From: Colwellia sp.
Lineage (GTDB): Bacteria > Pseudomonadota > Gammaproteobacteria > Enterobacterales > Alteromonadaceae
Length of the DNA: 64,000 bases
Assembly (NCBI GenBank): GCA_013215655.1
Contig: JABSOX010000025.1
Coordinates: forward strand, 1 to 64,000
Direction of reading: 5' to 3'
The stretch's first letter is position 1. Every line of letters starts with the position of its first letter. The notes under the pieces were generated by a model that saw nothing but the letters and a program-made list of their open reading frames with translations, was not told the DNA's origin and searched no databases. Below are positions 43,260 to 52,001 of the stretch, piece by piece. A program made the position numbers and the translations under genes.

Positions 43260-43997
43260 CTATTTCCCCGGCACAACACCAGCATCAGGCATACGACTAT
43301 ATTTTAAATAACCTGCAAAGATCTTATCTTGATCCAGTTTCTTAATTAGCTGATCCAACTTTTCTTTTAATTTATTACCCGCGCTAGTTTTTGAAACAGC
43401 AATACTCGCAGGTACTTCACCAATTGTTTGGTAAAAAACATCTCGAGAATTTTGCGCTTGTAACAAGCTCATTACTGAAACGCGCTCAAAAATCAATACA
43501 TCAATTCGGTGTTTAAGTAACAGGGAAACTAGCTGGTTCAACGTTGCAGTTTCGATAAATTTACTTCGTGGGATACCCGTTTGTTCAGCAAAAAAATCAG
43601 CATTGCCCAATGTTGTACCAATGCTCCCTCTTTGTAGTGTTTCTATGTTGAAGTGTTTTTTATCAAAGCTAAATAAATCAGATTTCGTTGATATCTGCCA
43701 ATCAAGTTCCTGCGCGTATTGATAAAAGTCTTTAGTCTCCATACTTTTTGGGGTATGACCCACAATATCAATACGGTCAAACTCTAGTTCATGTTTAGCA
43801 CGGGCATAAGTCATAATTTCAATATCAAATTTAAGATCTGATATCTCTTCGATAGCTCTTAACATATCAACACTGTAGCCAGTCACTTGCTCAGTGACAA
43901 AAGGCGGGAAGGGCTCCATGCCTACCGTTACATTTTGTGCTGCACAGGTAGTACCAAATCCATTGATAAATATTAAAAAATACCAAGCTAATTTCAT
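43260..43997 (-). CDS. Periplasmic substrate-binding protein, family 3
   Basis: The 245-residue protein has a signal peptide (cleavage near TTCAAQN, about residue 20). It then shows the start typical of family 3 solute-binding proteins: NVTVGMEPFPPFV, followed by GYSVDMLRAIEE. The two-lobed fold is complete. No permease or ATPase gene is adjacent, so it may be an orphan binding protein, as is common in Alteromonadales, rather than part of an ABC transporter. The ligand is likely an amino acid or other small polar molecule but cannot be deduced. Confidence 0.8.
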   Translation of the reverse strand: MKLAWYFLIFINGFGTTCAAQNVTVGMEPFPPFVTEQVTGYSVDMLRAIEEISDLKFDIEIMTYARAKHELEFDRIDIVGHTPKSMETKDFYQYAQELDWQISTKSDLFSFDKKHFNIETLQRGSIGTTLGNADFFAEQTGIPRSKFIETATLNQLVSLLLKHRIDVLIFERVSVMSLLQAQNSRDVFYQTIGEVPASIAVSKTSAGNKLKEKLDQLIKKLDQDKIFAGYLKYSRMPDAGVVPGK

Positions 43998-44104
43998 CGT
44001 ATTCCAAAGGGCTGATAATAAAAACCAAAACTCATGCTTAATGTGACCTTGCTAACGATAAGTTAATTCTAGCTTCCTTCATAAAGATAACCAGCTTAGG
44101 TCGA

Positions 44105-45256
44105 TCAGTTTTTCTTAGATTTCGGTATAAATAGAGCAATAAAGCCAGCTAATAAAGCTATAACCGCAGCAAAATTAAAGGCCGTTATTGCGCCATGACC
44201 ATCAAGCCACAATGTACCAGCAACATAGGCACCAATAGCCCCACCTAAACCATAAACACCACCGATGTATATCGCTTGTCCTCTACTTTGTTGACTACGC
44301 TCAAAATGTCTTTGAATATATTGAATCGATGCGCTGTGATATAAACCAAAGCTTGCTGCATGTATGACTTGTGATAACCCCAAAACCCAAACAGAATGGC
44401 CAAAAGCGCCCATTAGGTACCAACGAATAGCGGTAACAAACATACTAAAGACCAGCAGTTGTTTAATGGTGAAATGTTTAAATAACCGACCTGCAATAAT
44501 AAAAATAACAATTTCTGCAATAACACCAATTGAAATAAGTAGACCAACGGCAAAACCGGGATAATTCAAATCACGTAAATATAAAGCAAAAAAACCATAA
44601 TATGGACCAAAACTCAATTGTAGTAATAATCCTGAAACAAAGAATAGAAGAAAACCGAAATGCAAAATCTTAGTTTTTATTGATGAGTTTTTCTGTTGTT
44701 GTGAAGTATGAATTTTTGGTTGTTTTATTTGCAAGGTTGAAAGTAATAATCCCAACAAAATAATGACACCAAGAGCTGTAAAGGCATTTGCACTAAAACG
44801 CTCAATCGCTTCACCGCCAGCCACAGCCGCAGCAATAAAACCAATACTGCCCCACAAGCGAATACGTGCATATATTTTTGCATTACGGCGAATTGAATTT
44901 AGTGTCATTACTTCAAGCTGAGGTAAAATTGCCGTCCAAAACAAACTAAAAAGTGCCAAACTGAAGGTTATTGTCCAATAGCTTTGCAACCAAAATAAAA
45001 ACGTGAAGGACAACAAAGCAAGTAGAGAGCCCAATCGAATAATCGGTAATTGTTTACCTGTTTTGTCTGCAACCACAGCCCATAATGTAGGCCCAACAAC
45101 ACGAGTTGCCGTAACGATGGCAAGAATTTCACCTATTGCAAGCGATGAGAATCCCTTACTATCCAAAAATATCGATAAATAAGGAGTAATCAGACCTAAA
45201 ACACTAAAATACCAAAAGTAACTTAACGATAAACCTTTAAATAATGACAAATTCAT
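44105..45256 (-). CDS. Major facilitator transporter, HcaT/MFS_1-like
   Basis: This 383-residue protein has about 12 membrane helices, of the MFS_1-like group that includes E. coli HcaT. It starts LSYFWYFSVLGLITPYLSIF and has the A-loop motif VVADKTGKQLPIIR between helices 2 and 3. It ends 27 nt upstream of... in transcription terms it follows aroC by 27 nt, so prmB-aroC-MFS may be cotranscribed. The substrate is not evident; the name HcaT (3-phenylpropionate) should not be taken as function here. Confidence 0.78.
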   Translation of the reverse strand: MNLSLFKGLSLSYFWYFSVLGLITPYLSIFLDSKGFSSLAIGEILAIVTATRVVGPTLWAVVADKTGKQLPIIRLGSLLALLSFTFLFWLQSYWTITFSLALFSLFWTAILPQLEVMTLNSIRRNAKIYARIRLWGSIGFIAAAVAGGEAIERFSANAFTALGVIILLGLLLSTLQIKQPKIHTSQQQKNSSIKTKILHFGFLLFFVSGLLLQLSFGPYYGFFALYLRDLNYPGFAVGLLISIGVIAEIVIFIIAGRLFKHFTIKQLLVFSMFVTAIRWYLMGAFGHSVWVLGLSQVIHAASFGLYHSASIQYIQRHFERSQQSRGQAIYIGGVYGLGGAIGAYVAGTLWLDGHGAITAFNFAAVIALLAGFIALFIPKSKKN

Positions 45257-45283
45257 TCGTAAATACCTAATAACATCATGTAA

Positions 45284-46375
45284 CTAACGCATAATATCAG
45301 GGGTAATACAGTTAACATCCGCATTCTGTGCACGGTGTCTTAAATAATGGTCCATTAAAGTAAGTGCTAACATCGCTTCAGCAATTGGTACGGCACGAAT
45401 ACCAACACAAGGATCATGTCGCCCTTTAGTGACAATTTCAGCTGCCTTACCAGCTAAGTCAACCGTTTTTCCACTAACACCAATACTTGATGTTGGTTTT
45501 AACGCAAGATGAGCAATAATGGATTGCCCTGATGAAATTCCACCTAAGACACCACCCGAATGATTACTTGCAAAACCTTCTGGGGTTAATTCGTCGCGAT
45601 GCTCTGAGCCTTTTTGATTAACAACCGCAAAACCGTCACCCACTTCAACTCCTTTTACGGCATTAATGCCCATCAGCGCATGAGCAATATCTGCGTCTAA
45701 ACGATCAAATATAGGTTCACCTAAACCAACAGGTACATTTTTAGCAATCACTGTAACTTTAGCGCCGATAGAGTCTTTTTTACGAATAATGCCACGTAAC
45801 AACTCATCTAAAGACTCGAGTTTATTTTCATCAGGAAAGAAAAAAGGGTTCGATTCAACAATGTTCCAATCGATATTTTCGGCGCATACATCACCGATTT
45901 GTGTAACACAACCTTGAATGGTCATACCAAACTTTTGCTTTAAGTATTTTTTAGCAACCGCACCAGCAGCTACTCGCATTGCAGTTTCTCGCGCTGAAGC
46001 TCGCCCACCACCGCGATAGTCTCTGATCCCGTATTTTTGCCAATAGGTATAATCAGCATGCCCTGGGCGAAAGGTTTGCGCAATATTACCGTAGTCTTTT
46101 GAGCGTTGATCTGTATTACCAATTAATAAACCTATAGGTGTACCTGTGGTTTTTCCTTCAAAAACCCCTGACATTATTTTTACTTCATCAGCCTCTTTAC
46201 GAGCAGTAGTATAGCGAGATGTTCCGGGACGACGACGGTCAAGATCATGTTGTAAATCAGCTTCACAGAGTTCAATACCAGGAGGACAACCATCGATGAT
46301 CGCACCTAAACCTAAACCATGACTCTCGCCAAAAGAGGTAACCGTAAATAATTTTCCGAACGTATTGCCTGACAT
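45284..46375 (-). CDS. aroC: Chorismate synthase
   Basis: This is the last enzyme of the shikimate pathway. It makes chorismate from EPSP with reduced FMN as cofactor. Signatures are [32 protein letters not shown] with [11 protein letters not shown], and the C-terminal [17 protein letters not shown]. The ATG at 46375 gives 363 residues, close to the E. coli length; a GTG four codons upstream is less likely. It lies 68 nt downstream of prmB. Confidence 0.97.
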   Translation of the reverse strand: MSGNTFGKLFTVTSFGESHGLGLGAIIDGCPPGIELCEADLQHDLDRRRPGTSRYTTARKEADEVKIMSGVFEGKTTGTPIGLLIGNTDQRSKDYGNIAQTFRPGHADYTYWQKYGIRDYRGGGRASARETAMRVAAGAVAKKYLKQKFGMTIQGCVTQIGDVCAENIDWNIVESNPFFFPDENKLESLDELLRGIIRKKDSIGAKVTVIAKNVPVGLGEPIFDRLDADIAHALMGINAVKGVEVGDGFAVVNQKGSEHRDELTPEGFASNHSGGVLGGISSGQSIIAHLALKPTSSIGVSGKTVDLAGKAAEIVTKGRHDPCVGIRAVPIAEAMLALTLMDHYLRHRAQNADVNCITPDIMR

Positions 46376-46443
46376 TTTACTTAACACCTATTATTTGTTT
46401 TGCTAATTTTTTTAAGTGAATAATTTCACTATTTCAACCTGTT

Positions 46444-47382
46444 TTAATTTGCTTGTTGACTGATCTCATCTGAAAACTCAAGTAATTGCGCTTTTGTTAA
46501 CATAAATACACCATGACCACCACGCTCAAAGGTCAACCATTGAAATGGTACGGTTGGATAAACAGCTTCAACGTGCACTTGTGAATTACCGACTTCACAA
46601 ATAAGTATGCCATTATCATTTAGATACATTGTCGCTTCATTTAATATTTTTCTAACAATATCTAAGCCATCAAAACCACTACCCAATCCCATTTCAGGCT
46701 CATGTAAATACTCTTGTGGTAATAAATCTACATCTTCTTGATCTACATAAGGCGGATTACTAACAATTAAATCATAACTTAAGCCTGAAACCCCAGAGAA
46801 AACGTCAGACTGAATTGGAATAACTTGTTCTGTTAAACCATGGTTCTCAATATTTATCTGCGCAACATTTAAAGCATCAATAGATAAGTCGACCGCATCA
46901 ACTTCAGCTGTAGGAAATGCATAAGCACAAGCAACAGCGATACAGCCACTTCCTGTACAAAGATCAAGAATTCGACTAGGAGGGTTATCTTCATCAATAA
47001 TTTGACTAAATGCGTTTTCAATAAGCTCACCAATCGGAGAACGTGGCACTAAAACTCTTTCATCAACATAAAAAGGTAAATTTGCAAAAATTGCTTGCTG
47101 GGTTAAATAGGCGGCAGGAAGCCCCTCAACAACACGGCGATGAATAATATCAAGCACCGCTAACTTTTCTTCTTCAAGCAATTTACAACTAAGCACTTTC
47201 TCTGATAAATCACTAGGCAGGTGTAGTACATACATCACCAGTGTAATTGCCTCATCCCACGCGTTATCTGTTCCATGACCAAAAAAAAGTTCAGCCTGAT
47301 TAAATTGACTGGTAGCATACCTTAAAAAGTCACCAATGGACTCTAATTGTGTTGCCACTAATGCGTGATTTGTTTCGCTCAC
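46444..47382 (-). CDS. prmB: Ribosomal protein uL3 glutamine methyltransferase
   Basis: This S-adenosylmethionine-dependent enzyme N5-methylates a glutamine of ribosomal protein L3. The catalytic NPPY is in LIVSNPPYVDQEDVD, and the SAM loop is ILDLCTGSGCIAVACA. The start is best placed at the GTG at 47382: AGGAA lies at good spacing and the 312-residue product matches the usual 310. The open frame reaches a TTG at 47418 without a ribosome site. The gene is divergent from smrB, as is usual, but here a 265-bp element separates them. Confidence 0.94.
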   Translation of the reverse strand: MSETNHALVATQLESIGDFLRYATSQFNQAELFFGHGTDNAWDEAITLVMYVLHLPSDLSEKVLSCKLLEEEKLAVLDIIHRRVVEGLPAAYLTQQAIFANLPFYVDERVLVPRSPIGELIENAFSQIIDEDNPPSRILDLCTGSGCIAVACAYAFPTAEVDAVDLSIDALNVAQINIENHGLTEQVIPIQSDVFSGVSGLSYDLIVSNPPYVDQEDVDLLPQEYLHEPEMGLGSGFDGLDIVRKILNEATMYLNDNGILICEVGNSQVHVEAVYPTVPFQWLTFERGGHGVFMLTKAQLLEFSDEISQQAN

Positions 47383-47471
47383 AATGTTTCCTATATCTAT
47401 ATCTGACGAGTAATTCAATGAACACTGATTATACTTTTACTTGTTATTAACTAACAATGTTTTTAGACTAA

Positions 47472-47736
47472 TATACCCGTATCACCTCAAAATGTCGGTT
47501 TCAGCTGGAATTATAAACGTTTTAGGCAAGAAATTGATTGAAGAGAACGGTTATTCCCTTGTTAATAGTAATGACGCAGCATAAAGCGTTTATAAACCAG
47601 CCCTACGGGGACGCTTGAGTCATTCATGCTCTTCGTTTCATATATAATTGAGGGAGTAACCATTAATAAAATACGCGTCTTGATCATGAATGACTCAAGC
47701 ATCCTGAAATCCGCATTTTGAAGTGTTACGGGTATA
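47472..47736. mobile_element. MITE-like element with 33-bp terminal inverted repeats
   Basis: The ends 47472-47504 and 47704-47736 are imperfect inverted repeats of 33 bp (about 30 matches; start TATACCCGTA). Inside are two nested inverted repeats: a perfect 16-bp pair at 47613-47628 and 47685-47700, and an 11-bp pair with one mismatch at 47549-47559 and 47651-47661. There is no coding capacity. The outermost TA at each end could be a target duplication, which would suit IS630/Tc1-type mobilisation; this is inference. It fills the prmB-smrB gap. Confidence 0.85.
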
Positions 47737-47738
47737 AA

Positions 47739-48290
47739 ATGAAATTAAAAGATACATTAACAGCGCAAGAAAAAAAGTACTTTAAAGACGCAATCGGCAA
47801 AGTAAAACCTTTAATACAAGATACCATTGTTCCAGAAAATAAAACGTCCATACAAAGAATTGGCAAACACAATGTGGCATTCAAACATAAAAAAGATGCT
47901 AAACAACTTGCTCAGTTCCATTTTTCTGATGAATTTGAACCCAACCTAAATAAACAGGGACCTGTTCAATATGTACGCGACGGTGTTGATTCTTTTGCAG
48001 CTAAAAGCTTACGTAGAGGCCAATATAGTCCTGATTTAATTTTAGATTTACACGGTTTGGACCAACAACAAGCAAAACTAGAACTGGCAGCACTTTTATA
48101 TGCCTGTCAAAAAGAGCATGCTCATTGCATTTGTATTGTTCACGGCTTGGGTTCAAGAGTACTAAAAAATAAAGTGCCTCATTGGTTAGTGCAACATCCT
48201 GATGTTATGGCCTTTCATCAAGCTCCTCTAGAATGGGGCGGTAAAGGAGCCATACTTGCGTTAATCGAATTAAACGATAAATTCAATTAA
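47739..48290 (+). CDS. smrB: Smr-domain endonuclease SmrB
   Basis: In E. coli SmrB cleaves mRNA at collided ribosomes to start rescue. This 183-residue protein has the C-terminal Smr domain (about 95-180) with LDLHGL, IVHGLG and the GGKGAI loop, after an N-terminal basic helical region. The ATG at 47739 is preferred; a longer frame back to a TTG at 47718 would be translated from inside the mobile element. Only 2 nt separate the element from the ATG, so the ribosome site (GGGTAT, weak) belongs to the element's terminal repeat. Confidence 0.92.
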   Translation: MKLKDTLTAQEKKYFKDAIGKVKPLIQDTIVPENKTSIQRIGKHNVAFKHKKDAKQLAQFHFSDEFEPNLNKQGPVQYVRDGVDSFAAKSLRRGQYSPDLILDLHGLDQQQAKLELAALLYACQKEHAHCICIVHGLGSRVLKNKVPHWLVQHPDVMAFHQAPLEWGGKGAILALIELNDKFN

Positions 48291-48328
48291 CCCCACTAAT
48301 CAATAAGATAAGTCACAAATATACGTCA

Positions 48329-48805
48329 CTAACATAAATCATTAGGTGAAATTAATCGAGTAAGGTGCCCTTTCATCCGATCACTATCGTAATCAATTTC
48401 AGCAATAGCTGCTGTTTGGAAAATAGGAGAGTTTTTTTCAATAGTTAACTCCGCAACTAAATAACTCACTAACGGCATATGCGAAACGATGAGTAAAGCA
48501 TCACAACGCTCAGCAACACATACACCGTCAATATAATCATGTACTGTACGAGCAGAACCGACAGGTGTAATAAAATCCAACGTTGATAAAGCAGATGAAC
48601 TACTTATTGATGCCATCACTATATTTGCAGTTTGTTGAGCTCGTTTAAATGGACTAACTAATACCTGACAAAACTCTGTTTTTTCATTGGTTAGCCATTT
48701 TGCCATTACAGCAGCTTCAAGCTTACCTTGCTCGGTTAATTCTCGTTGAGCATCAGAGACACCTGTTGGGCTTGCTTGACCATGTCGCATAATAAAAATT
48801 TGCAT
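48329..48805 (-). CDS. sixA: Phosphohistidine phosphatase SixA
   Basis: This histidine phosphatase removes phosphate from phospho-His; in E. coli the target is the nitrogen phosphotransferase protein NPr. The catalytic RHG is at residues 7-9 (FIMRHGQAS) and the second catalytic His in VSHMP. GAGGA lies 6 nt before the ATG at 48805, giving 158 residues, and decides the start against upstream ATGs. It converges with smrB. Confidence 0.9.
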   Translation of the reverse strand: MQIFIMRHGQASPTGVSDAQRELTEQGKLEAAVMAKWLTNEKTEFCQVLVSPFKRAQQTANIVMASISSSSALSTLDFITPVGSARTVHDYIDGVCVAERCDALLIVSHMPLVSYLVAELTIEKNSPIFQTAAIAEIDYDSDRMKGHLTRLISPNDLC

Positions 48806-48840
48806 AAACTTTCCTCGCATAACAAACATGCGAATTGATG

Positions 48841-48864
48841 ATACCAAGTTGATTAAATTGGTAT
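48841..48864. repeat. Short ATACCAA/TTGGTAT palindrome upstream of sixA
   Basis: ATACCAA (48841-48847) and TTGGTAT (48858-48864) are separated by 10 nt, in the divergent region between sixA and the M16 protease gene. It is a relative of the elements at 34598 and 39741. Confidence 0.55.
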
Positions 48865-49031
48865 TGTTAGAATTGCGGCTATAGTATAGGAATAGTTAAA
48901 CTTTTTATAACAACTGTTAAGAATAAAATGGACTCACCTTATTCCATACGGTAATTTAGAACGTATAGCCTGCAGACTTAGCAACCATAAAATCAAATAA
49001 CAAACGCTTACCTAGAAGTACAGGGTTATGC

Positions 49032-51845
49032 ATGGAGACCACGTTGAAACAAAGCCCCAATGACCCCAAACACTACCAAGCAATGACGTTACCTAATGGC
49101 TTACGCGTATTATTGATAGAAAATAATGAGACAAAGAAATCAGCTGCAGCTTTAGCCGTTAATGTTGGTCATTTTAATGACCCTGTTGACCGCCAAGGCA
49201 TGGCTCATTTTCTTGAACATATGCTCTTTCTCGGCACTGAAAAATATCCTGATGGTAGTGAATACCAAAGGTTCATTAGTCAATTTGGTGGGAGTAATAA
49301 TGCTTGGACAGCAACGGAGCATACCTGTTTCTTTTTAGATATTAACCATAAACATTTTGAAGATGCTCTTGATCGTTTTAGTCAATTCTTCACCGCTCCA
49401 TTGTTATCAGAAGAATTTGTCACCAAAGAACGGGAAAATATCGATGCTGAGTTTAAGTTAAAACTCAAAGATGATATTAGACGCCTCTACGATGTGCATA
49501 AAGAAACAATCAACCAAGCCCACCCTTTTTCTAAATTCTCTGTCGGCAATACCGAAACGTTAGCAGATCATAACGGCGTAAGCATAAGAGGTGAAATTAA
49601 AGCCTTTTTTGATGAATATTATCAAGCTAGTCATATGACGTTGGTACTTGAAGGTCCACACACCTTAAAAACATTAGAAAAATATGCGCAACAAAAATTT
49701 GGTCTAATTGCCGACTCAAATAAAGCATTACCACCAATAGATGCTCCTTTGTATCTACCTGAACATCAACAAGTCTTGATTAAAGTAAAACCCGTCAAAA
49801 ATAATAAACAACTGATCATTAGCTTTGCAATGCCAAGTATTGATCAATTTTATCGCCACAAACCTGAATCTGTACTGGCTTACTTAATAGGTCATGAAGG
49901 ACCCGGTAGTATTTTATCGTTATTAAAAACCAAACAATGGGCTATGGGTTTAACTGCCGGTTCAGGAATTAATGGTTCAAATTTCAAAGACTTTAACATC
50001 AGCATTCATTTAACCGATGAGGGTGAACAGCACATTGAGCAAATTATCGAGAGTGTATTCGTATACATTACTCTGCTTAATAAAGAAACAATTGCTGAAT
50101 ATTATTACCAAGAAAAAAAATCAATTGCCGAATTGTCTTTTCATTATCATGAAAAACAAAAACCTTTAGATTCTGTCTGCCAGCTTGTTATTAATATGCA
50201 ACATTACCCCGTTGAAGATTATATTTTTGGTGACTATGTTATGGATGGACAATGCCCTGAAATAACCAAAAAAATGCTCTCATATTTAACCCCACAAAAT
50301 ATGCGTTTAGTACATGTCAGTCAAAATAACTCTTTTGATAAAATCAGTCGTTGGTATGAAGTACCTTATACCGAGGAGCAAATAGATAAAAACAAAATAA
50401 CTCAATGGTCAACAAATCAATTAAATAACGATATCTATCTACCCGGTATAAACCCTTACATTGTCACCAATCCAGAAGTACTAGTACATAAAAATAATAA
50501 AGATAAAGAGCGACCACTAATACCGACACTTATTGAAAAAAATAACGGTTATTCGTTATGGTTTAAAGCTGATAGCACTTTTAATGTTCCTAAGGGCTAC
50601 ATTTATATCGGTATTGATGCACCGATAACCATCGCCAATAATAAAAATATCGCGATGAGCCGATTATTTGTCGACTTATTTAGTGACGCAATAATCGAGC
50701 AACACTACAACGCGGAGCTGGCAGGTATACATTATCACTTATATTCTCATCAAGGTGGAATGACACTACAGTTATCAGGTCTGAGTGAAAAACAAGACGA
50801 TTTGCTCACACTATTACTTAAAAGTTTAAAGAATCAGCAGTTTACTGAACAACGATTCGACTTAATTAAGCAGCAATTGCTTATTCATTGGCAGAATTCA
50901 GACACCAGTAAATCTATTTCACAGCTGTTCTCTATACTAAGTTCTACGATGCAGCCGAAAAACCCTAGTAGCGAAAGTTTGGCAGAAATACTAAGTGACG
51001 TAACTTATGACGATTTTGTTAACTTTACCCAACAAGTATTTACTGAGATATCTATTGAAGTATTGATCCACGGTAATTGGCATCAAAGCCATGCCGAAGA
51101 TATTGGCGAACAAATTAAAAAAACCTTTACACAACAATGCAGCAATGAACATCATGTAAACGTTCCAGTACTTGATTTAAAAAAACAAGGTGAACTATTA
51201 TTACCTTTAATACTGCCTGAGCATGATCATGCCACCGTATTATATTATCCATTAGCCGATAAAACCTTACATACCATTGCAAAAACCATGATCGCTAGCC
51301 AATTATTATCGCCAATATTTTTTCAAGAAATGCGTACCGAAAGACAATATGGTTACCTTGTTGGCGTTGGTTTCATTCCAATTAATCGCTACCCCGGCAT
51401 TGCTTTCTACATTCAATCACCACACACAGAATCAATGACTTTAATTAATGCAATTGATGAATTTATTGAAGAGAGCTTAGTACAACTATCGGAAATGCCC
51501 GAAGAGGCATGGCAGCATTTACAGCAAGGCTTAGCAGGACAATTACAAGAGAAAGACTCAAGTCTAAGGATCAAAAGTCAGCGCTTTTGGGCGGCAATAT
51601 GCAATAAAGAAAGTAATTTTAATCAAAAGAAAAAATTAATTGCTGCAATATTATCGTTAACCTTAAGCGATATTCAGGACTTCATCGCAACGCTATTAGC
51701 CAAATCAGGTAATCCTGATCGTATAACTCTTGCCACTTTCACCAGTGAAGAACATCACTTAAAAAATATAAACGATAAAAATAATAACAATGAAAAACCA
51801 CAAGAAATCAAAGAACTATTAGAAAATTGTCAAAGAAAATATTAA
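49032..51845 (+). CDS. M16 zinc metalloprotease, insulinase family
   Basis: This 937-residue protease of the pitrilysin/insulin-degrading enzyme group is built of four homologous domains. The inverted zinc motif HFLEH is at 59-63, with the distal Glu in the KERENIDAEF segment (about 141). The RERQYGYLVGVGF-like stretch (about 775) is the substrate-binding Arg/Tyr region conserved in pitrilysins. Unlike E. coli PtrA there is no signal peptide, so a cytoplasmic location is likely. It degrades peptides too large for ordinary peptidases. It is separated from the following sensor gene by 156 nt. Confidence 0.92.
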   Translation: METTLKQSPNDPKHYQAMTLPNGLRVLLIENNETKKSAAALAVNVGHFNDPVDRQGMAHFLEHMLFLGTEKYPDGSEYQRFISQFGGSNNAWTATEHTCFFLDINHKHFEDALDRFSQFFTAPLLSEEFVTKERENIDAEFKLKLKDDIRRLYDVHKETINQAHPFSKFSVGNTETLADHNGVSIRGEIKAFFDEYYQASHMTLVLEGPHTLKTLEKYAQQKFGLIADSNKALPPIDAPLYLPEHQQVLIKVKPVKNNKQLIISFAMPSIDQFYRHKPESVLAYLIGHEGPGSILSLLKTKQWAMGLTAGSGINGSNFKDFNISIHLTDEGEQHIEQIIESVFVYITLLNKETIAEYYYQEKKSIAELSFHYHEKQKPLDSVCQLVINMQHYPVEDYIFGDYVMDGQCPEITKKMLSYLTPQNMRLVHVSQNNSFDKISRWYEVPYTEEQIDKNKITQWSTNQLNNDIYLPGINPYIVTNPEVLVHKNNKDKERPLIPTLIEKNNGYSLWFKADSTFNVPKGYIYIGIDAPITIANNKNIAMSRLFVDLFSDAIIEQHYNAELAGIHYHLYSHQGGMTLQLSGLSEKQDDLLTLLLKSLKNQQFTEQRFDLIKQQLLIHWQNSDTSKSISQLFSILSSTMQPKNPSSESLAEILSDVTYDDFVNFTQQVFTEISIEVLIHGNWHQSHAEDIGEQIKKTFTQQCSNEHHVNVPVLDLKKQGELLLPLILPEHDHATVLYYPLADKTLHTIAKTMIASQLLSPIFFQEMRTERQYGYLVGVGFIPINRYPGIAFYIQSPHTESMTLINAIDEFIEESLVQLSEMPEEAWQHLQQGLAGQLQEKDSSLRIKSQRFWAAICNKESNFNQKKKLIAAILSLTLSDIQDFIATLLAKSGNPDRITLATFTSEEHHLKNINDKNNNNEKPQEIKELLENCQRKY

Positions 51846-52001
51846 ACCTGCCGATAACCTTCATAACATCTGCTAAGGTGAGTGTGCGAAATAGTTGACT
51901 TAAGCTAAGTCATCTATTGTAATAGTCATGCTCCGTATAGCATATACAAAAAACAATAATTAAAAACAATAGCTAAATTGTTATCTAACAAGGTTATCTT
52001 A

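Noticed and set aside
43260-45256. Binding protein and MFS gene as parts of one uptake system
   Set aside because: The two use different transport mechanisms, are separated by 107 nt, and the MFS gene sits more closely with aroC. Shared strand alone is not evidence.
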